From contig NZ_RFFN01000002.1 in assembly GCF_003696315.1 (NCBI RefSeq), forward strand, positions 213,598 through 277,597: a DNA stretch of 64,000 nucleotides, read 5' to 3'. Positions within the stretch are counted from its first letter, which is position 1. Every line of letters starts with the position of its first letter. Both the position numbers and the translations under genes were made by a program. The notes under the pieces are model-generated. The model did not search any database. It had not been told where the DNA came from and worked only from the letters and a program-made list of their open reading frames with translations. Origin of the DNA: Pseudomonas songnenensis (GTDB lineage Bacteria; Pseudomonadota; Gammaproteobacteria; Pseudomonadales; Pseudomonadaceae). Positions 1 through 8,158 of the stretch are shown one piece after another.

Positions 1-1
1 C

Positions 2-172
2 GCAGCCGAAGAGCAGACCGCCGTGGCCGAGGAGATCAACCGCAGCGTGCATCACATCGCCGATGCCGTGGATGGTGTGGCGAGCGATGCCGCGCAGGGC
101 GCGCAGACGTCGCGCGAGCTCAATGGCTTGACTGAGCGCCTGCAGAAGCTGGTGGGTCAGTTCCGGATCTGA
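2..172 (+). CDS. Methyl-accepting chemotaxis protein, C-terminal end (partial)
   Basis: Only the last 56 codons are in the window; the rest lies before base 1. They read in frame to a TGA and end in GQFRI. The segment AAEEQTAVAEEINRSV is the conserved C-terminal arm of the MCP cytoplasmic coiled-coil bundle, which signals to CheA/CheW. The sensor domain, membrane segments and HAMP are not visible, so ligand and topology cannot be judged. No CheR-tethering pentapeptide (NWETF-like) is present at the end. A 9-bp hairpin follows 8 bases after the stop. Confidence 0.85.
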   Translation, partial: AAEEQTAVAEEINRSVHHIADAVDGVASDAAQGAQTSRELNGLTERLQKLVGQFRI

Positions 173-180
173 TCCAGCCG

Positions 181-205
181 GGCGGCAGGTGCAATGCCTG
201 CCGCC
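181..205 (+). terminator. Hairpin after the MCP fragment
   Basis: Perfect 9-bp stem GGCGGCAGG / CCTGCCGCC with a 7-base loop, starting 8 bases after the MCP stop. There is no T tract, so Rho-independent action is uncertain. Confidence 0.45.
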
Positions 206-315
206 GTTGCCGAACGGCCCATTCGCAGCGCCGTTCCGCGGCGCACCAATGAAGCGCCTCGCATGAAGTTCCCTTCTCCCGATCAACGGTGCTACCGGCG
301 GGCGGTTGTCTAAGA

Positions 316-337
316 ACCGAGGCGGCAACCGCTCGGT
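316..337 (+). other. Small hairpin in the aminopeptidase leader region
   Basis: ACCGAG(G)CGG pairs with CCGCTCGGT around a 3-base loop, with one bulged G. It lies about 100 bases before the aminopeptidase start. The role is unknown. The rest of 206-434 shows no gene and no convincing promoter hexamers. Confidence 0.25.
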
Positions 338-434
338 CTAGCTCCCTATGGCCGCGTCCGCTTAATGCTGTAGGGGACGATGGCGCAAGCCACAGGCGGC
401 CTGCCCATCAATCCGTTGCAAGGATGAGTTACCC

Positions 435-2039
435 ATGCACAAGAAAAACAATGCTGTTCGGGTAGTTGCTTCTCTCGCATTACTTACCGGTAGTGTCGCT
501 TTCGCGGCGCCGCAGGTAGACACCGCTCAATTCAATGACTTCTGGTCGCCGGACAAGCCGAACGCCGCGCTTTGCCGTTCGCCGCTGCTGGTCGGCACGC
601 CGGTCGGTCTGCCGCGCTGCATGCAGGCGAGCAACGTCATGAAGCATCTGGAGGCGCTGCAGGATATCGCCACGATGAATGACGGCAATCGTGCGTCCGG
701 CCAGCCTGGCTATCAGGCCTCGATCGACTATGTCCGCAGCCGCCTGCAGCGGGCTGGCTATCGGGTCGAGGTGCAGGCCTTTCCCTTCCTCGCCTTCTAT
801 CCGGTCAGCCCCGGCACGCTGAGCGCCGTGGCGCCACAGCCGGTGCAGTACGTTTGGGAAGAGGATTTCTCCTATGCCGATCAGACCGACCCTGGCAACG
901 TCACCGCACCGGTGGTGCCGGTTGACCTGGCGCTCGGTGCCGGCAACACATCTACCAGCGGTTGCGAACCGGAGGACTTCGCCGGGTTCCCGGCCGGGGC
1001 CATCGCGCTGATGCAGCGTGGCACCTGCCCGTTCGGGCAGAAGGCGACCAATGCCGCGGCGGCCGGTGCGGCGGGGGCAATCATCTTCAATCAGGGCGAC
1101 ACCGAGGACCGCAAGGGGCTGCTGGTCGCGACCTTGGGCGAGGACTATAGCGGCGGCATCCCGGTGATGTTCTCGACCTACGACAACGGCGTGGCCTGGT
1201 CGCAGACCGCGGGCCTGCAGCTGAGCATGAACGTCGATGTGGTGCGCGAGCAGACCGAGACCTACAACCTGCTGGCCGAAACCCGCCGCGGCGATCCGAG
1301 CAACGTGATCATGGTCGGCGCGCACCTGGATTCGGTATTCGAGGGTGCCGGCATCAACGACAACGGCTCGGGCAGCGCCGCGCTGCTGGAAATGGCACTG
1401 CTGATGAGCAAGGCGCGGCCGGAAAACAAGGTGCGCTTTGCCTGGTGGGGCGCCGAGGAGTCCGGGCTGGTCGGCTCGACCTACTACGTCACGCAATTGC
1501 CGGATGAGCAGAAGCGGCGCATCAAGGCCTACCTGAACGTCGACATGATCGGTTCGCCGAACTACGCCAACTTCATCTATGACGGCGACGGCTCCGACTT
1601 CGGCCTGCAGGGTCCACCCGGCTCGGCCGCCATTGAACGCCTGTTGCGCACCTACTTCCAGCTGCGCAATGCGCCGTCGGAAGGCACCGAGATCGACTTC
1701 CGCTCCGACTACGCGCAGTTCTTCGAAGACGGCATCGCCTTCGGCGGACTGTTCACCGGGGCCGAGGACATCAAGACCGAGGAGCAGGCGCAGCGTTATG
1801 GCGGCATCGCCGGGGAGTCGTTCGATCAGTGCTATCACACGCCGTGCGACAACCTGGGCAACATCTCCACCGAAGCCCTGGAGCTGCATGGCGATGCGCT
1901 GGCGTTCGCGACCAGCTGGCTTTCGCTGTCGACCAAGATGATCGATGACGAGATCGCCGCAGCGGCCGAGCAGAGCATCGGCACCATGCGCATCCAGCAA
2001 GTGCAGGAGAAGTCGCGCTGGGGTCATTGGATCCGTTGA
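435..2039 (+). CDS. lap: Secreted M28 family aminopeptidase (PaAP-like) with PA domain
   Basis: This is a 534-residue zinc aminopeptidase that removes N-terminal residues from extracellular peptides. A Sec signal peptide (MHKKNNAVRV... cleaved near VAFA-AP) is followed by an N-terminal region, a protease-associated insert around residues 140-270, and the M28 catalytic core. The co-catalytic zinc ligands are visible: H297 and D309 (AHLDSVFEG... GINDNGSG), E342 with general base E341 (WWGAEESG), D370 (LNVDMIG) and H468 (CYHTPCDN). Length and motif wording match P. aeruginosa PaAP nearly residue for residue, including a short C-terminal tail like the one processed there. An AAGGATGAG SD precedes the ATG. 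In P. aeruginosa this enzyme is quorum-sensing controlled; I could not identify a las/rhl box here. Confidence 0.95.
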   Translation: MHKKNNAVRVVASLALLTGSVAFAAPQVDTAQFNDFWSPDKPNAALCRSPLLVGTPVGLPRCMQASNVMKHLEALQDIATMNDGNRASGQPGYQASIDYVRSRLQRAGYRVEVQAFPFLAFYPVSPGTLSAVAPQPVQYVWEEDFSYADQTDPGNVTAPVVPVDLALGAGNTSTSGCEPEDFAGFPAGAIALMQRGTCPFGQKATNAAAAGAAGAIIFNQGDTEDRKGLLVATLGEDYSGGIPVMFSTYDNGVAWSQTAGLQLSMNVDVVREQTETYNLLAETRRGDPSNVIMVGAHLDSVFEGAGINDNGSGSAALLEMALLMSKARPENKVRFAWWGAEESGLVGSTYYVTQLPDEQKRRIKAYLNVDMIGSPNYANFIYDGDGSDFGLQGPPGSAAIERLLRTYFQLRNAPSEGTEIDFRSDYAQFFEDGIAFGGLFTGAEDIKTEEQAQRYGGIAGESFDQCYHTPCDNLGNISTEALELHGDALAFATSWLSLSTKMIDDEIAAAAEQSIGTMRIQQVQEKSRWGHWIR

Positions 2040-2050
2040 TCGCCTGAATA

Positions 2051-2072
2051 CCGCGCCGGCCAGCCGGCGCGG
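2051..2072 (+). terminator. Hairpin terminator after the aminopeptidase gene
   Basis: Perfect 10-bp GC-rich stem CCGCGCCGGC / GCCGGCGCGG with a 2-base loop, 11 bases after the stop. A pyrimidine-rich rather than pure T tract follows. Confidence 0.55.
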
Positions 2073-2155
2073 TCCCTCCAAACATCCCTTTCCCTTCGGC
2101 CGGCCGGGCAAATCTGCGACAATCGCGCCCTTCTCGAATTGCCCCACGGCTGTCC

Positions 2156-5100
2156 ATGACCGACGCAACGCCCGCTATCGATACCCTGCTGAAGAATCTC
2201 GACCAGGCCCTGTTCGCTGATCGCCATCGCCTGCGCCGGCAGCTGCATGAGCTGAGAAAGCAACCGGACGAGGCCAAGCTGACCCAATGGCTGGAGCGTT
2301 TTCAGGCGTCCGTAGCCAAGGTCGAGGCGCGCCGGCAGAGCGTGCCGAGCATTCGCTACGACGACAGCCTGCCGATCGCGGCCAAGCGCGACGAGATCAA
2401 GGCCGCGCTGGAAAAGCATCAGGTGCTGGTGATCGCCGGTGAGACCGGCTCGGGCAAGACCACCCAGCTGCCGAAGATCTGCCTGGAAATCGGCCGTGGC
2501 GTACACGGGCTGATCGGCCATACCCAGCCGCGCCGGCTGGCGGCACGCAGCGTCGCGACTCGGGTGGCCGAAGAAATCGGCACGCCCCTGGGCGAACTGG
2601 TGGGTTATCAGGTGCGCTTCGAGGATCAGAGCAAGGACAGCTCGCTGATCAAGCTGATGACCGACGGCATCCTGCTGGCCGAGACGCAGCACGATCGCTT
2701 CCTCGAGCGTTACGACACCATCATCGTCGACGAGGCCCACGAGCGTTCGCTGAACATCGATTTCCTGCTCGGCTTCCTCAAGACTCTGCTGCCGCGCCGG
2801 CCGGACCTGAAGGTCATCATCACTTCGGCGACCATCGACCTGCAGCGATTTTCCGAGCACTTCGACGGTGCGCCCATCGTCGAGGTGTCCGGGCGTACGT
2901 ACCCGGTGGAGACCTGGTATCGGCCACTGGCGGCCGAGATCGACGAGGATGGCAATCGGGTCGAGGATGATCTGACCGTCGACCAGGGCATCCTCGCCGC
3001 GCTGGACGAAATTACGGCCCACGAGCAGAGCGTGGGCAAGCGCCCCGGCGACGTGCTGGTGTTCCTGCCCGGCGAGCGCGAGATTCGCGACGCCGCCGAG
3101 GTGCTGCGCAAGGCCAATCTGAAGTTCACCGAGGTGCTGCCGCTGTATGCGCGGCTGACGCCGGCCGAGCAACAGAAAATCTTCCAGCCGCGACCAGGGC
3201 GCAAGATCGTGCTGGCCACCAACGTCGCCGAGACGTCGCTGACCGTGCCCGGCATCCGCTACGTGATCGATTCCGGCACCGCGCGCATCAGCCGCTACAG
3301 CTACCGCGCCAAGGTTCAGCGCCTGCCGATCGAGGCGGTGTCCCAGGCCAGCGCCAACCAGCGCAAGGGCCGTTGCGGACGGGTCGAACCGGGTATCTGC
3401 ATTCGGCTGTACAGCGAGGAAGACTTCCTCGGCCGGCCCGAATTCACCGATCCGGAAATCCTGCGCACCAACCTGGCCGCGGTGATCCTGCAGATGCTGC
3501 ATCTGCGCCTGGGCGACATCCAGGATTTCCCCTTTATCGAGCCGCCGGATGGCAAGGCCATCAGCGACGGCTTCAACCTGTTGCAGGAGCTCTCGGCGGT
3601 CAACCGCGAAAACCAGCTGACCCCAATGGGGCGCCAGTTGGCGCGCCTGCCGATCGACCCTCGGCTTGGTCGCATGCTCCTCGAAGCTGCACAGCAGGGC
3701 AGCCTCGCCGAAGTCCTGATCGTGGCCAGCGCACTCTCGGTGCAGGATGTGCGCGAGCGTCCGGCCGACCGCCAGCAGGCAGCCGACCAGGCCCATGCGC
3801 AGTGGAAAGATCCGGATTCGGACTTTGCCGCGCTGATCAATCTCTGGCGCGGTTTCGAGGAGAAGCGCCAGGAGCTGGGCTCCAACCCTCTGCGCAGCTG
3901 GTGCCGGAAGAACTTCCTCAACTACCTGCGTCTGCGTGAGTGGCGCGACGCCCATCGCCAGCTGACGCTCATCGCCCGGGAGCTCAAGCTTGGTTCGGGC
4001 AGGTCGGCGGATGGCTCCGGCCAACCACCGCACGCCGATAAGGCACGTAGGGTGGAAGGCGGCGAAGCCTCTTCCGCGCTTTCGGCGGGGGCCAGCACCC
4101 AACCCGCACCGACCAAGGACACCAAGGTCAACGTCATCCTCCGCCAGCAGGCCGAAGCCAGCGAGGCCGCGCAGAAGGCCAAGAGCTACGCCTCGGTGCA
4201 CAAGGCCATCCTCGCCGGCCTGCTCAGCCAGATCGGCAACAAGACCGAGGAGGGCGACTTCCTCGGCGCCCGCCAGCGGCGCTTCTGGGTGCATCCCGGA
4301 AGCAGCATCGGCCGCAAGAAGCCCAACTGGCTGATGGCCGCGGAACTGGTGGAAACCACCAAGCTGTTCGCGCGCATGGTCGCCAAGATCGAGCCGGACT
4401 GGATCGAGCCGCTGGCCGGGCATCTGATCAAGAAGAACCACTTCGAGCCGCACTGGGAGAAGAAGCGCGGCCAGGTTGTGGCCTACGAGCAGGTAACGCT
4501 GTACGGCATGATCGTCGTCGGCCGCCGGCCGGTGCATTACGGCCCCATCGACCCGCCCGCTGCCCGCGAGCTGTTCATCCGCGAAGGGCTGGTGCGCGGC
4601 GAGATCAACAGCCGCGCCCGCGCGCTCAGCGCCAATCGCGAGCTGCTCGAACGTCTCGACGAACTGGAAGCCAAGGCGCGGCGCCGCGACATCCTCGCCG
4701 ACGAGGAAACCCTGTTCGACTACTACGATGCGCGGCTACCGGCGGACATCTACCAGACCGCCAGCTTCGAGAACTGGTACAAGCGCGAAAGTGCGAAGAA
4801 CCCGCAGCTGCTGATCATGCGCGAGGAAGACGTGCTCGCCCGCGAGGCCAGCGAGGTCACCGCCGCGCAGTACCCGGATTACCTGCGCATCGGCGAGCTG
4901 CAGCTGCCGCTGGAATACCATTTCGAACCCAACCATCCGCGCGACGGCGTGACCCTGCGCGTACCGGCGCCGCTGTTGCCGCAATTGCGCAGCGAGCGGC
5001 TCGACTGGCTGGTGCCCGGCTTGCTGGAAACCAAGGCGGTGGCCCTGGTGCGCAACCTGCCCAAGGCGCTGCGCAAGAACTTCGTGCCGGTGCCGGATTT

Positions 5101-6238
5101 CGTTGGCGCTGCGCTGGCCAGGATCGCTTTTGGTGAAGGCTCGCTGCCCGAGGCGCTGGGCCGCGAGCTGCTGCGCATGACCGGCGCGCGCGTATCGGAT
5201 GATGCGTGGGCCGAAGCGGCAGCCGGGCTGGAGAGCCACCTGAAGATGAACATCGAGGTGGTCGATGCCCGCGGCAAGTTTCTTGGTGAAGGCCGCGACC
5301 TGGCCGAGCTGACCGCACGCTTCGCCGAGGCCAGCCAGGCCGCCCTGGCGCCGCCGCAGCAGAAGGCCGAACAGAAGCCGGTCGAAGCCAAGGGTTTTGC
5401 CCAGGTCGCAGAAAAGGCCCAGGCGAAGATGGCCGGGCTGTCGATGACCGTCTACCCGGCGCTGGTGGAAGAGGCAGGAGTGGTCAAGGAAGGACGTTTC
5501 CCGACCCAGGCCGAGGCCGAGTGGCAACACCGCCGCGCGCTGCAGCGCCTGTTGCTGCAACAGCTGGCGGAGCCGGCCAAGTACCTGCGCAACAAGCTGC
5601 CGGGCCTTACCGAGCTGGGCCTGCTCTACCGCGACATGGGCAAGATCGATGGGCTGGTCGAGGACATCCTGCTGGCCAGCCTCGACAGCTGCATCCTCGA
5701 CGGCGAAGCCCAGCTGCCGCGTGATGGCGCCGCGCTGGCGTCACTCGCCGAGCGCAAGCGCGGCGACTGGACTGCGCATGCCGAGCGCCTGGCACGTCTG
5801 ACACTGGAAATCCTCAAGCACTGGCACGGCCTGCAGAAGCGCTTCAAGGGCAAGATCGATCTGGCCCAGGCGGTGGCGCTCAACGATATCAAGGCGCAGC
5901 TGGGCAATCTGGTCTATCCGGGCTTTGTTCGCGAAACACCTGCCGAGTGGCTGAAGGAATATCCGCGCTACCTCAAGGCCATCGAGCAACGCTTCGAAAA
6001 GATCGGCGCGCAGCTGCAGCGTGATCGGGTCTGGTCCGGCGAGCTGGCCGGCTACTGGGAGCAGTACCAGACGCGCCTGAACAAGCACCTGCAGGAAGGC
6101 AAGCGCGATGCCGAGCTGGCGCTGTATCGCTGGATGCTCGAGGAGTATCGCGTCTCGCTCTGGGCGCAGCAGCTCGGCACCAGGATGGCGGTATCGGACA
6201 AGCGCCTGATCAAGCAGTGGAGCCAGGTCGAGCCCTGA
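2156..6238 (+). CDS. hrpA: ATP-dependent RNA helicase HrpA (DEAH box)
   Basis: A 1360-residue DEAH-box helicase acting on mRNA and ribosome-linked RNA. It carries Walker A GETGSGKT at residues 95-102 and the DEAH box at 192-195 (VDEAHERS), then SAT (TSATID) and the QRKGRCGR motif VI, followed by HA2/OB-fold and the long DUF3418 C-terminal domain typical of bacterial HrpA. E. coli HrpA is about 1300 residues. The excess is largely a low-complexity Gly/Ser/Ala/Pro stretch at about residues 613-677, between LTLIARELKL and YASVHKAILAGLL, whose DNA resembles an intergenic palindromic repeat (separate entry). The frame stays open through it. The gene stands alone between the aminopeptidase and rarD. 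Confidence 0.96.
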   Translation: MTDATPAIDTLLKNLDQALFADRHRLRRQLHELRKQPDEAKLTQWLERFQASVAKVEARRQSVPSIRYDDSLPIAAKRDEIKAALEKHQVLVIAGETGSGKTTQLPKICLEIGRGVHGLIGHTQPRRLAARSVATRVAEEIGTPLGELVGYQVRFEDQSKDSSLIKLMTDGILLAETQHDRFLERYDTIIVDEAHERSLNIDFLLGFLKTLLPRRPDLKVIITSATIDLQRFSEHFDGAPIVEVSGRTYPVETWYRPLAAEIDEDGNRVEDDLTVDQGILAALDEITAHEQSVGKRPGDVLVFLPGEREIRDAAEVLRKANLKFTEVLPLYARLTPAEQQKIFQPRPGRKIVLATNVAETSLTVPGIRYVIDSGTARISRYSYRAKVQRLPIEAVSQASANQRKGRCGRVEPGICIRLYSEEDFLGRPEFTDPEILRTNLAAVILQMLHLRLGDIQDFPFIEPPDGKAISDGFNLLQELSAVNRENQLTPMGRQLARLPIDPRLGRMLLEAAQQGSLAEVLIVASALSVQDVRERPADRQQAADQAHAQWKDPDSDFAALINLWRGFEEKRQELGSNPLRSWCRKNFLNYLRLREWRDAHRQLTLIARELKLGSGRSADGSGQPPHADKARRVEGGEASSALSAGASTQPAPTKDTKVNVILRQQAEASEAAQKAKSYASVHKAILAGLLSQIGNKTEEGDFLGARQRRFWVHPGSSIGRKKPNWLMAAELVETTKLFARMVAKIEPDWIEPLAGHLIKKNHFEPHWEKKRGQVVAYEQVTLYGMIVVGRRPVHYGPIDPPAARELFIREGLVRGEINSRARALSANRELLERLDELEAKARRRDILADEETLFDYYDARLPADIYQTASFENWYKRESAKNPQLLIMREEDVLAREASEVTAAQYPDYLRIGELQLPLEYHFEPNHPRDGVTLRVPAPLLPQLRSERLDWLVPGLLETKAVALVRNLPKALRKNFVPVPDFVGAALARIAFGEGSLPEALGRELLRMTGARVSDDAWAEAAAGLESHLKMNIEVVDARGKFLGEGRDLAELTARFAEASQAALAPPQQKAEQKPVEAKGFAQVAEKAQAKMAGLSMTVYPALVEEAGVVKEGRFPTQAEAEWQHRRALQRLLLQQLAEPAKYLRNKLPGLTELGLLYRDMGKIDGLVEDILLASLDSCILDGEAQLPRDGAALASLAERKRGDWTAHAERLARLTLEILKHWHGLQKRFKGKIDLAQAVALNDIKAQLGNLVYPGFVRETPAEWLKEYPRYLKAIEQRFEKIGAQLQRDRVWSGELAGYWEQYQTRLNKHLQEGKRDAELALYRWMLEEYRVSLWAQQLGTRMAVSDKRLIKQWSQVEP
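4046..4077 (+). repeat. REP-like GTAGGGTGG element inside hrpA
   Basis: CGTAGGGTGGAAGGC... followed by an imperfect complementary arm GCCTCTTCC resembles the palindromic intergenic repeats with a GTAGGGTGG head found in many pseudomonads. Here it lies in the coding frame of hrpA, within the expanded linker. Assignment as a repeat is by recall of the motif, not by a search. Confidence 0.4.
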
Positions 6239-6276
6239 GGTCGGGGCTGGCACGAATCGTCAATCGCAGGAAGCCC

Positions 6277-7206
6277 ATGGAAACTCGCAACAGGCTGGCG
6301 GGCGTCGCCGGCTCGCTCGCCGCATCGACGCTCTTCGCCACGCTGTACTACTACACCTCACTGCTCGAACCGTTGAGCGGTCAGCAGATATACGGCTGGC
6401 GCATTCTGCTGACTGCGCCTTGCCTGGCGTTGCTGCTGCTCGCCATCGGCCGCTGGGGTGAGGTCCGCGAGATCCTCGTGCGCGTACCGGCAGAGGCGCG
6501 ACTGTGGCTCGCGCTGCCGCTGTCCTCGGCGCTGGTCGGTCTGCAGCTGTGGCTGTTCATGTGGGCGCCGATCAACGGTCACGGCCTGGACGTCTCGCTC
6601 GGCTACTTCCTGCTGCCGCTGACGCTGGTACTCACCGGCCGCCTGGTCTTCGGCGAGGCGATCAGTCGATTGCAACGCCTGGCCTGTTTGCTGGCGGCTG
6701 TGGGTGTCGGCAACCAGCTGCTGCTGGCTTCGTCACTGTCATGGCCGGTACTCGCCGTTGCCCTCGGTTATCCCTGCTACTTCGTCCTGCGCCGCTGGAT
6801 TGGCACCGCCAGTCTCGGCGGGCTCTGGGTCGACCTGATCATCAGCCTGCCGGTCGCCGCGCTGTTTGCCTTCTCCGACCGAGAGACCCTGCAACAGCTC
6901 GCGGCGAGCCCGGCGCTGCTGCTTCTGATCATCGGCCTGGGTGCGCTCAGTGCCCTGGCCCTGGCGCTGATGATCGTCGCCAGCAAACATCTGGATCTCG
7001 CACTGTTCGGCCTGCTCAGCTATGTCGAACCGGTGCTGCTGGTCGTCGTGGCGCTGCTGCTCGGCGAGAGCATCGCTTCGAATCAATGGCTGACCTATGT
7101 GGCGATCTGGACGGCGATAGCGCTGCTGATTGTGGAAGGAGCGAAAGCCTTGCGGGCTGCCCGAGCGGGAGTGCCGCAAAAACGCTCCCGTCGAGTCCTG
7201 AAATGA
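6277..7206 (+). CDS. rarD: EamA-family permease RarD
   Basis: Inner-membrane protein of 310 residues from the ATG at 6277, which has an AGGAAG SD; the longer frame from 6217 would overlap hrpA. About ten hydrophobic helices in two EamA halves are visible. FMWAPINGHGLDVSLGYFLLPL matches the RarD signature around the third and fourth helices (segments GLDVSLGYFLLPL in E. coli read as MLEASLGYFINPL). RarD was named for chloramphenicol resistance and is probably a metabolite exporter; the natural substrate is unknown. The C-terminus is basic (KRSRRVLK). It is 38 bases after hrpA and converges on the FHA gene. Confidence 0.9.
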   Translation: METRNRLAGVAGSLAASTLFATLYYYTSLLEPLSGQQIYGWRILLTAPCLALLLLAIGRWGEVREILVRVPAEARLWLALPLSSALVGLQLWLFMWAPINGHGLDVSLGYFLLPLTLVLTGRLVFGEAISRLQRLACLLAAVGVGNQLLLASSLSWPVLAVALGYPCYFVLRRWIGTASLGGLWVDLIISLPVAALFAFSDRETLQQLAASPALLLLIIGLGALSALALALMIVASKHLDLALFGLLSYVEPVLLVVVALLLGESIASNQWLTYVAIWTAIALLIVEGAKALRAARAGVPQKRSRRVLK

Positions 7207-7243
7207 GGCGAAAGCCCCTCCCGTGTAAACAGGCTGGCAGCCG

Positions 7244-8098
7244 CTAGACCAACCGCTGCGCGACAATTCCGGCGACAACTGCCAGCGCCAGCGCGCCGAG
7301 CAGCCAGCCCAGGCGCGAGCCGGATCTGCCGGGATTCTCCGTGCGCGCTGCCGCTTCTGCCGGAGCCATTGCCGCGGCGTGCAGCGGATTGGGCGTCGCC
7401 GGACGTGGTCGTGCCGGCTTCGGCTGGGAGGGGACGGGCAGGTCCGCCGCGCGGACGAACACGGTGGCGTCTTCGTCGACGATTTCCGGCGCACTCACCT
7501 TGGGGCCGATAACCAATAGCGTGGTGTTGCCCAGCTGAATCTGATCGCCCGGCTGCAGAACGGCCGTGGTGACCTTTTCACGGTTGACCAGCAAACCGTT
7601 GGCTGAGGCCAGGTCCTTCACTTCCAGCACATCGCCCTTGAGATAGAACTCCGCGTGGCGGCGGGACAGCTCCGCATCGCTGAAGCAGAGCTCGCATTTC
7701 ACCGAGCGGCCAAAGGTCATCGAGCCGGTGATGTGGTACTTGTGGCCCTGGTTTTCGCCCTTGACCACCTGCAGCAACCAGCGGGGCGCTGCCGCCACCT
7801 TGGCGCCGACCTTGGCCGGATCGACGATCTCCAGCTCCAGCGCCCCGAGTCGCACACGGTCCCCGGAGCGGATCTGATAGCGCTCGCCGATCTTTTCGTC
7901 ATTGACGTAGGTGCCGCCTGGCGTGCCGAGGTCGGTCAGGTAGTAGAAGCGGTTTTCCAGTATCAGCTCGGCGTGAAAGGGCGCCACGCCGGCATCGCTT
8001 ATCACCAGCCTGTTGGCGCGGTCCGAACCGAGGGTGAAGCGTTCGTCGGCAAGCCAGACGGGGCTCTGACGATTGTCTGCGAAGTGGATCCTGAGCAT
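7244..8098 (-). CDS. Double FHA-domain membrane-anchored protein
   Basis: 284 residues from the ATG at 8098, which has an AAGGTA SD; an in-frame upstream ATG at 8134 would add 12 residues. Two forkhead-associated domains are visible: one near residues 15-85 (FTLGSDRANRLVI, then AELI and TYVNDEKIG) and one near 115-195 (MTFGRSVKCEL, SRRHAEFY, ASANGLLVN). FHA domains bind phosphothreonine peptides. A linker rich in Ala and Pro leads to a single C-terminal membrane segment (LGWLLGALALAVVAGIVAQ) ending RLV. It is the third gene after a PP2C phosphatase and a Ser/Thr kinase, so it is probably a phospho-reader for that kinase. No type VI secretion genes flank it, unlike the Fha proteins of T6SS loci. 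Confidence 0.88.
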   Translation of the reverse strand: MLRIHFADNRQSPVWLADERFTLGSDRANRLVISDAGVAPFHAELILENRFYYLTDLGTPGGTYVNDEKIGERYQIRSGDRVRLGALELEIVDPAKVGAKVAAAPRWLLQVVKGENQGHKYHITGSMTFGRSVKCELCFSDAELSRRHAEFYLKGDVLEVKDLASANGLLVNREKVTTAVLQPGDQIQLGNTTLLVIGPKVSAPEIVDEDATVFVRAADLPVPSQPKPARPRPATPNPLHAAAMAPAEAAARTENPGRSGSRLGWLLGALALAVVAGIVAQRLV

Positions 8099-8158
8099 GT
8101 CTGCGTTACCTTGAGCGGGAGCGATCGCAGGCATGAGCCAGGCGATCGGGCGTGATCA

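Noticed and set aside
480-2168. 562-codon minus-strand open frame opposite the aminopeptidase gene
   Set aside because: It is antisense to a well-conserved gene, lacks any family motif and is typical of shadow frames in GC-rich DNA.
2024-4537. 837-codon minus-strand open frame opposite hrpA
   Set aside because: Composition is Leu/Arg/Gln-rich shadow of hrpA; no motifs, and hrpA carries all helicase motifs.
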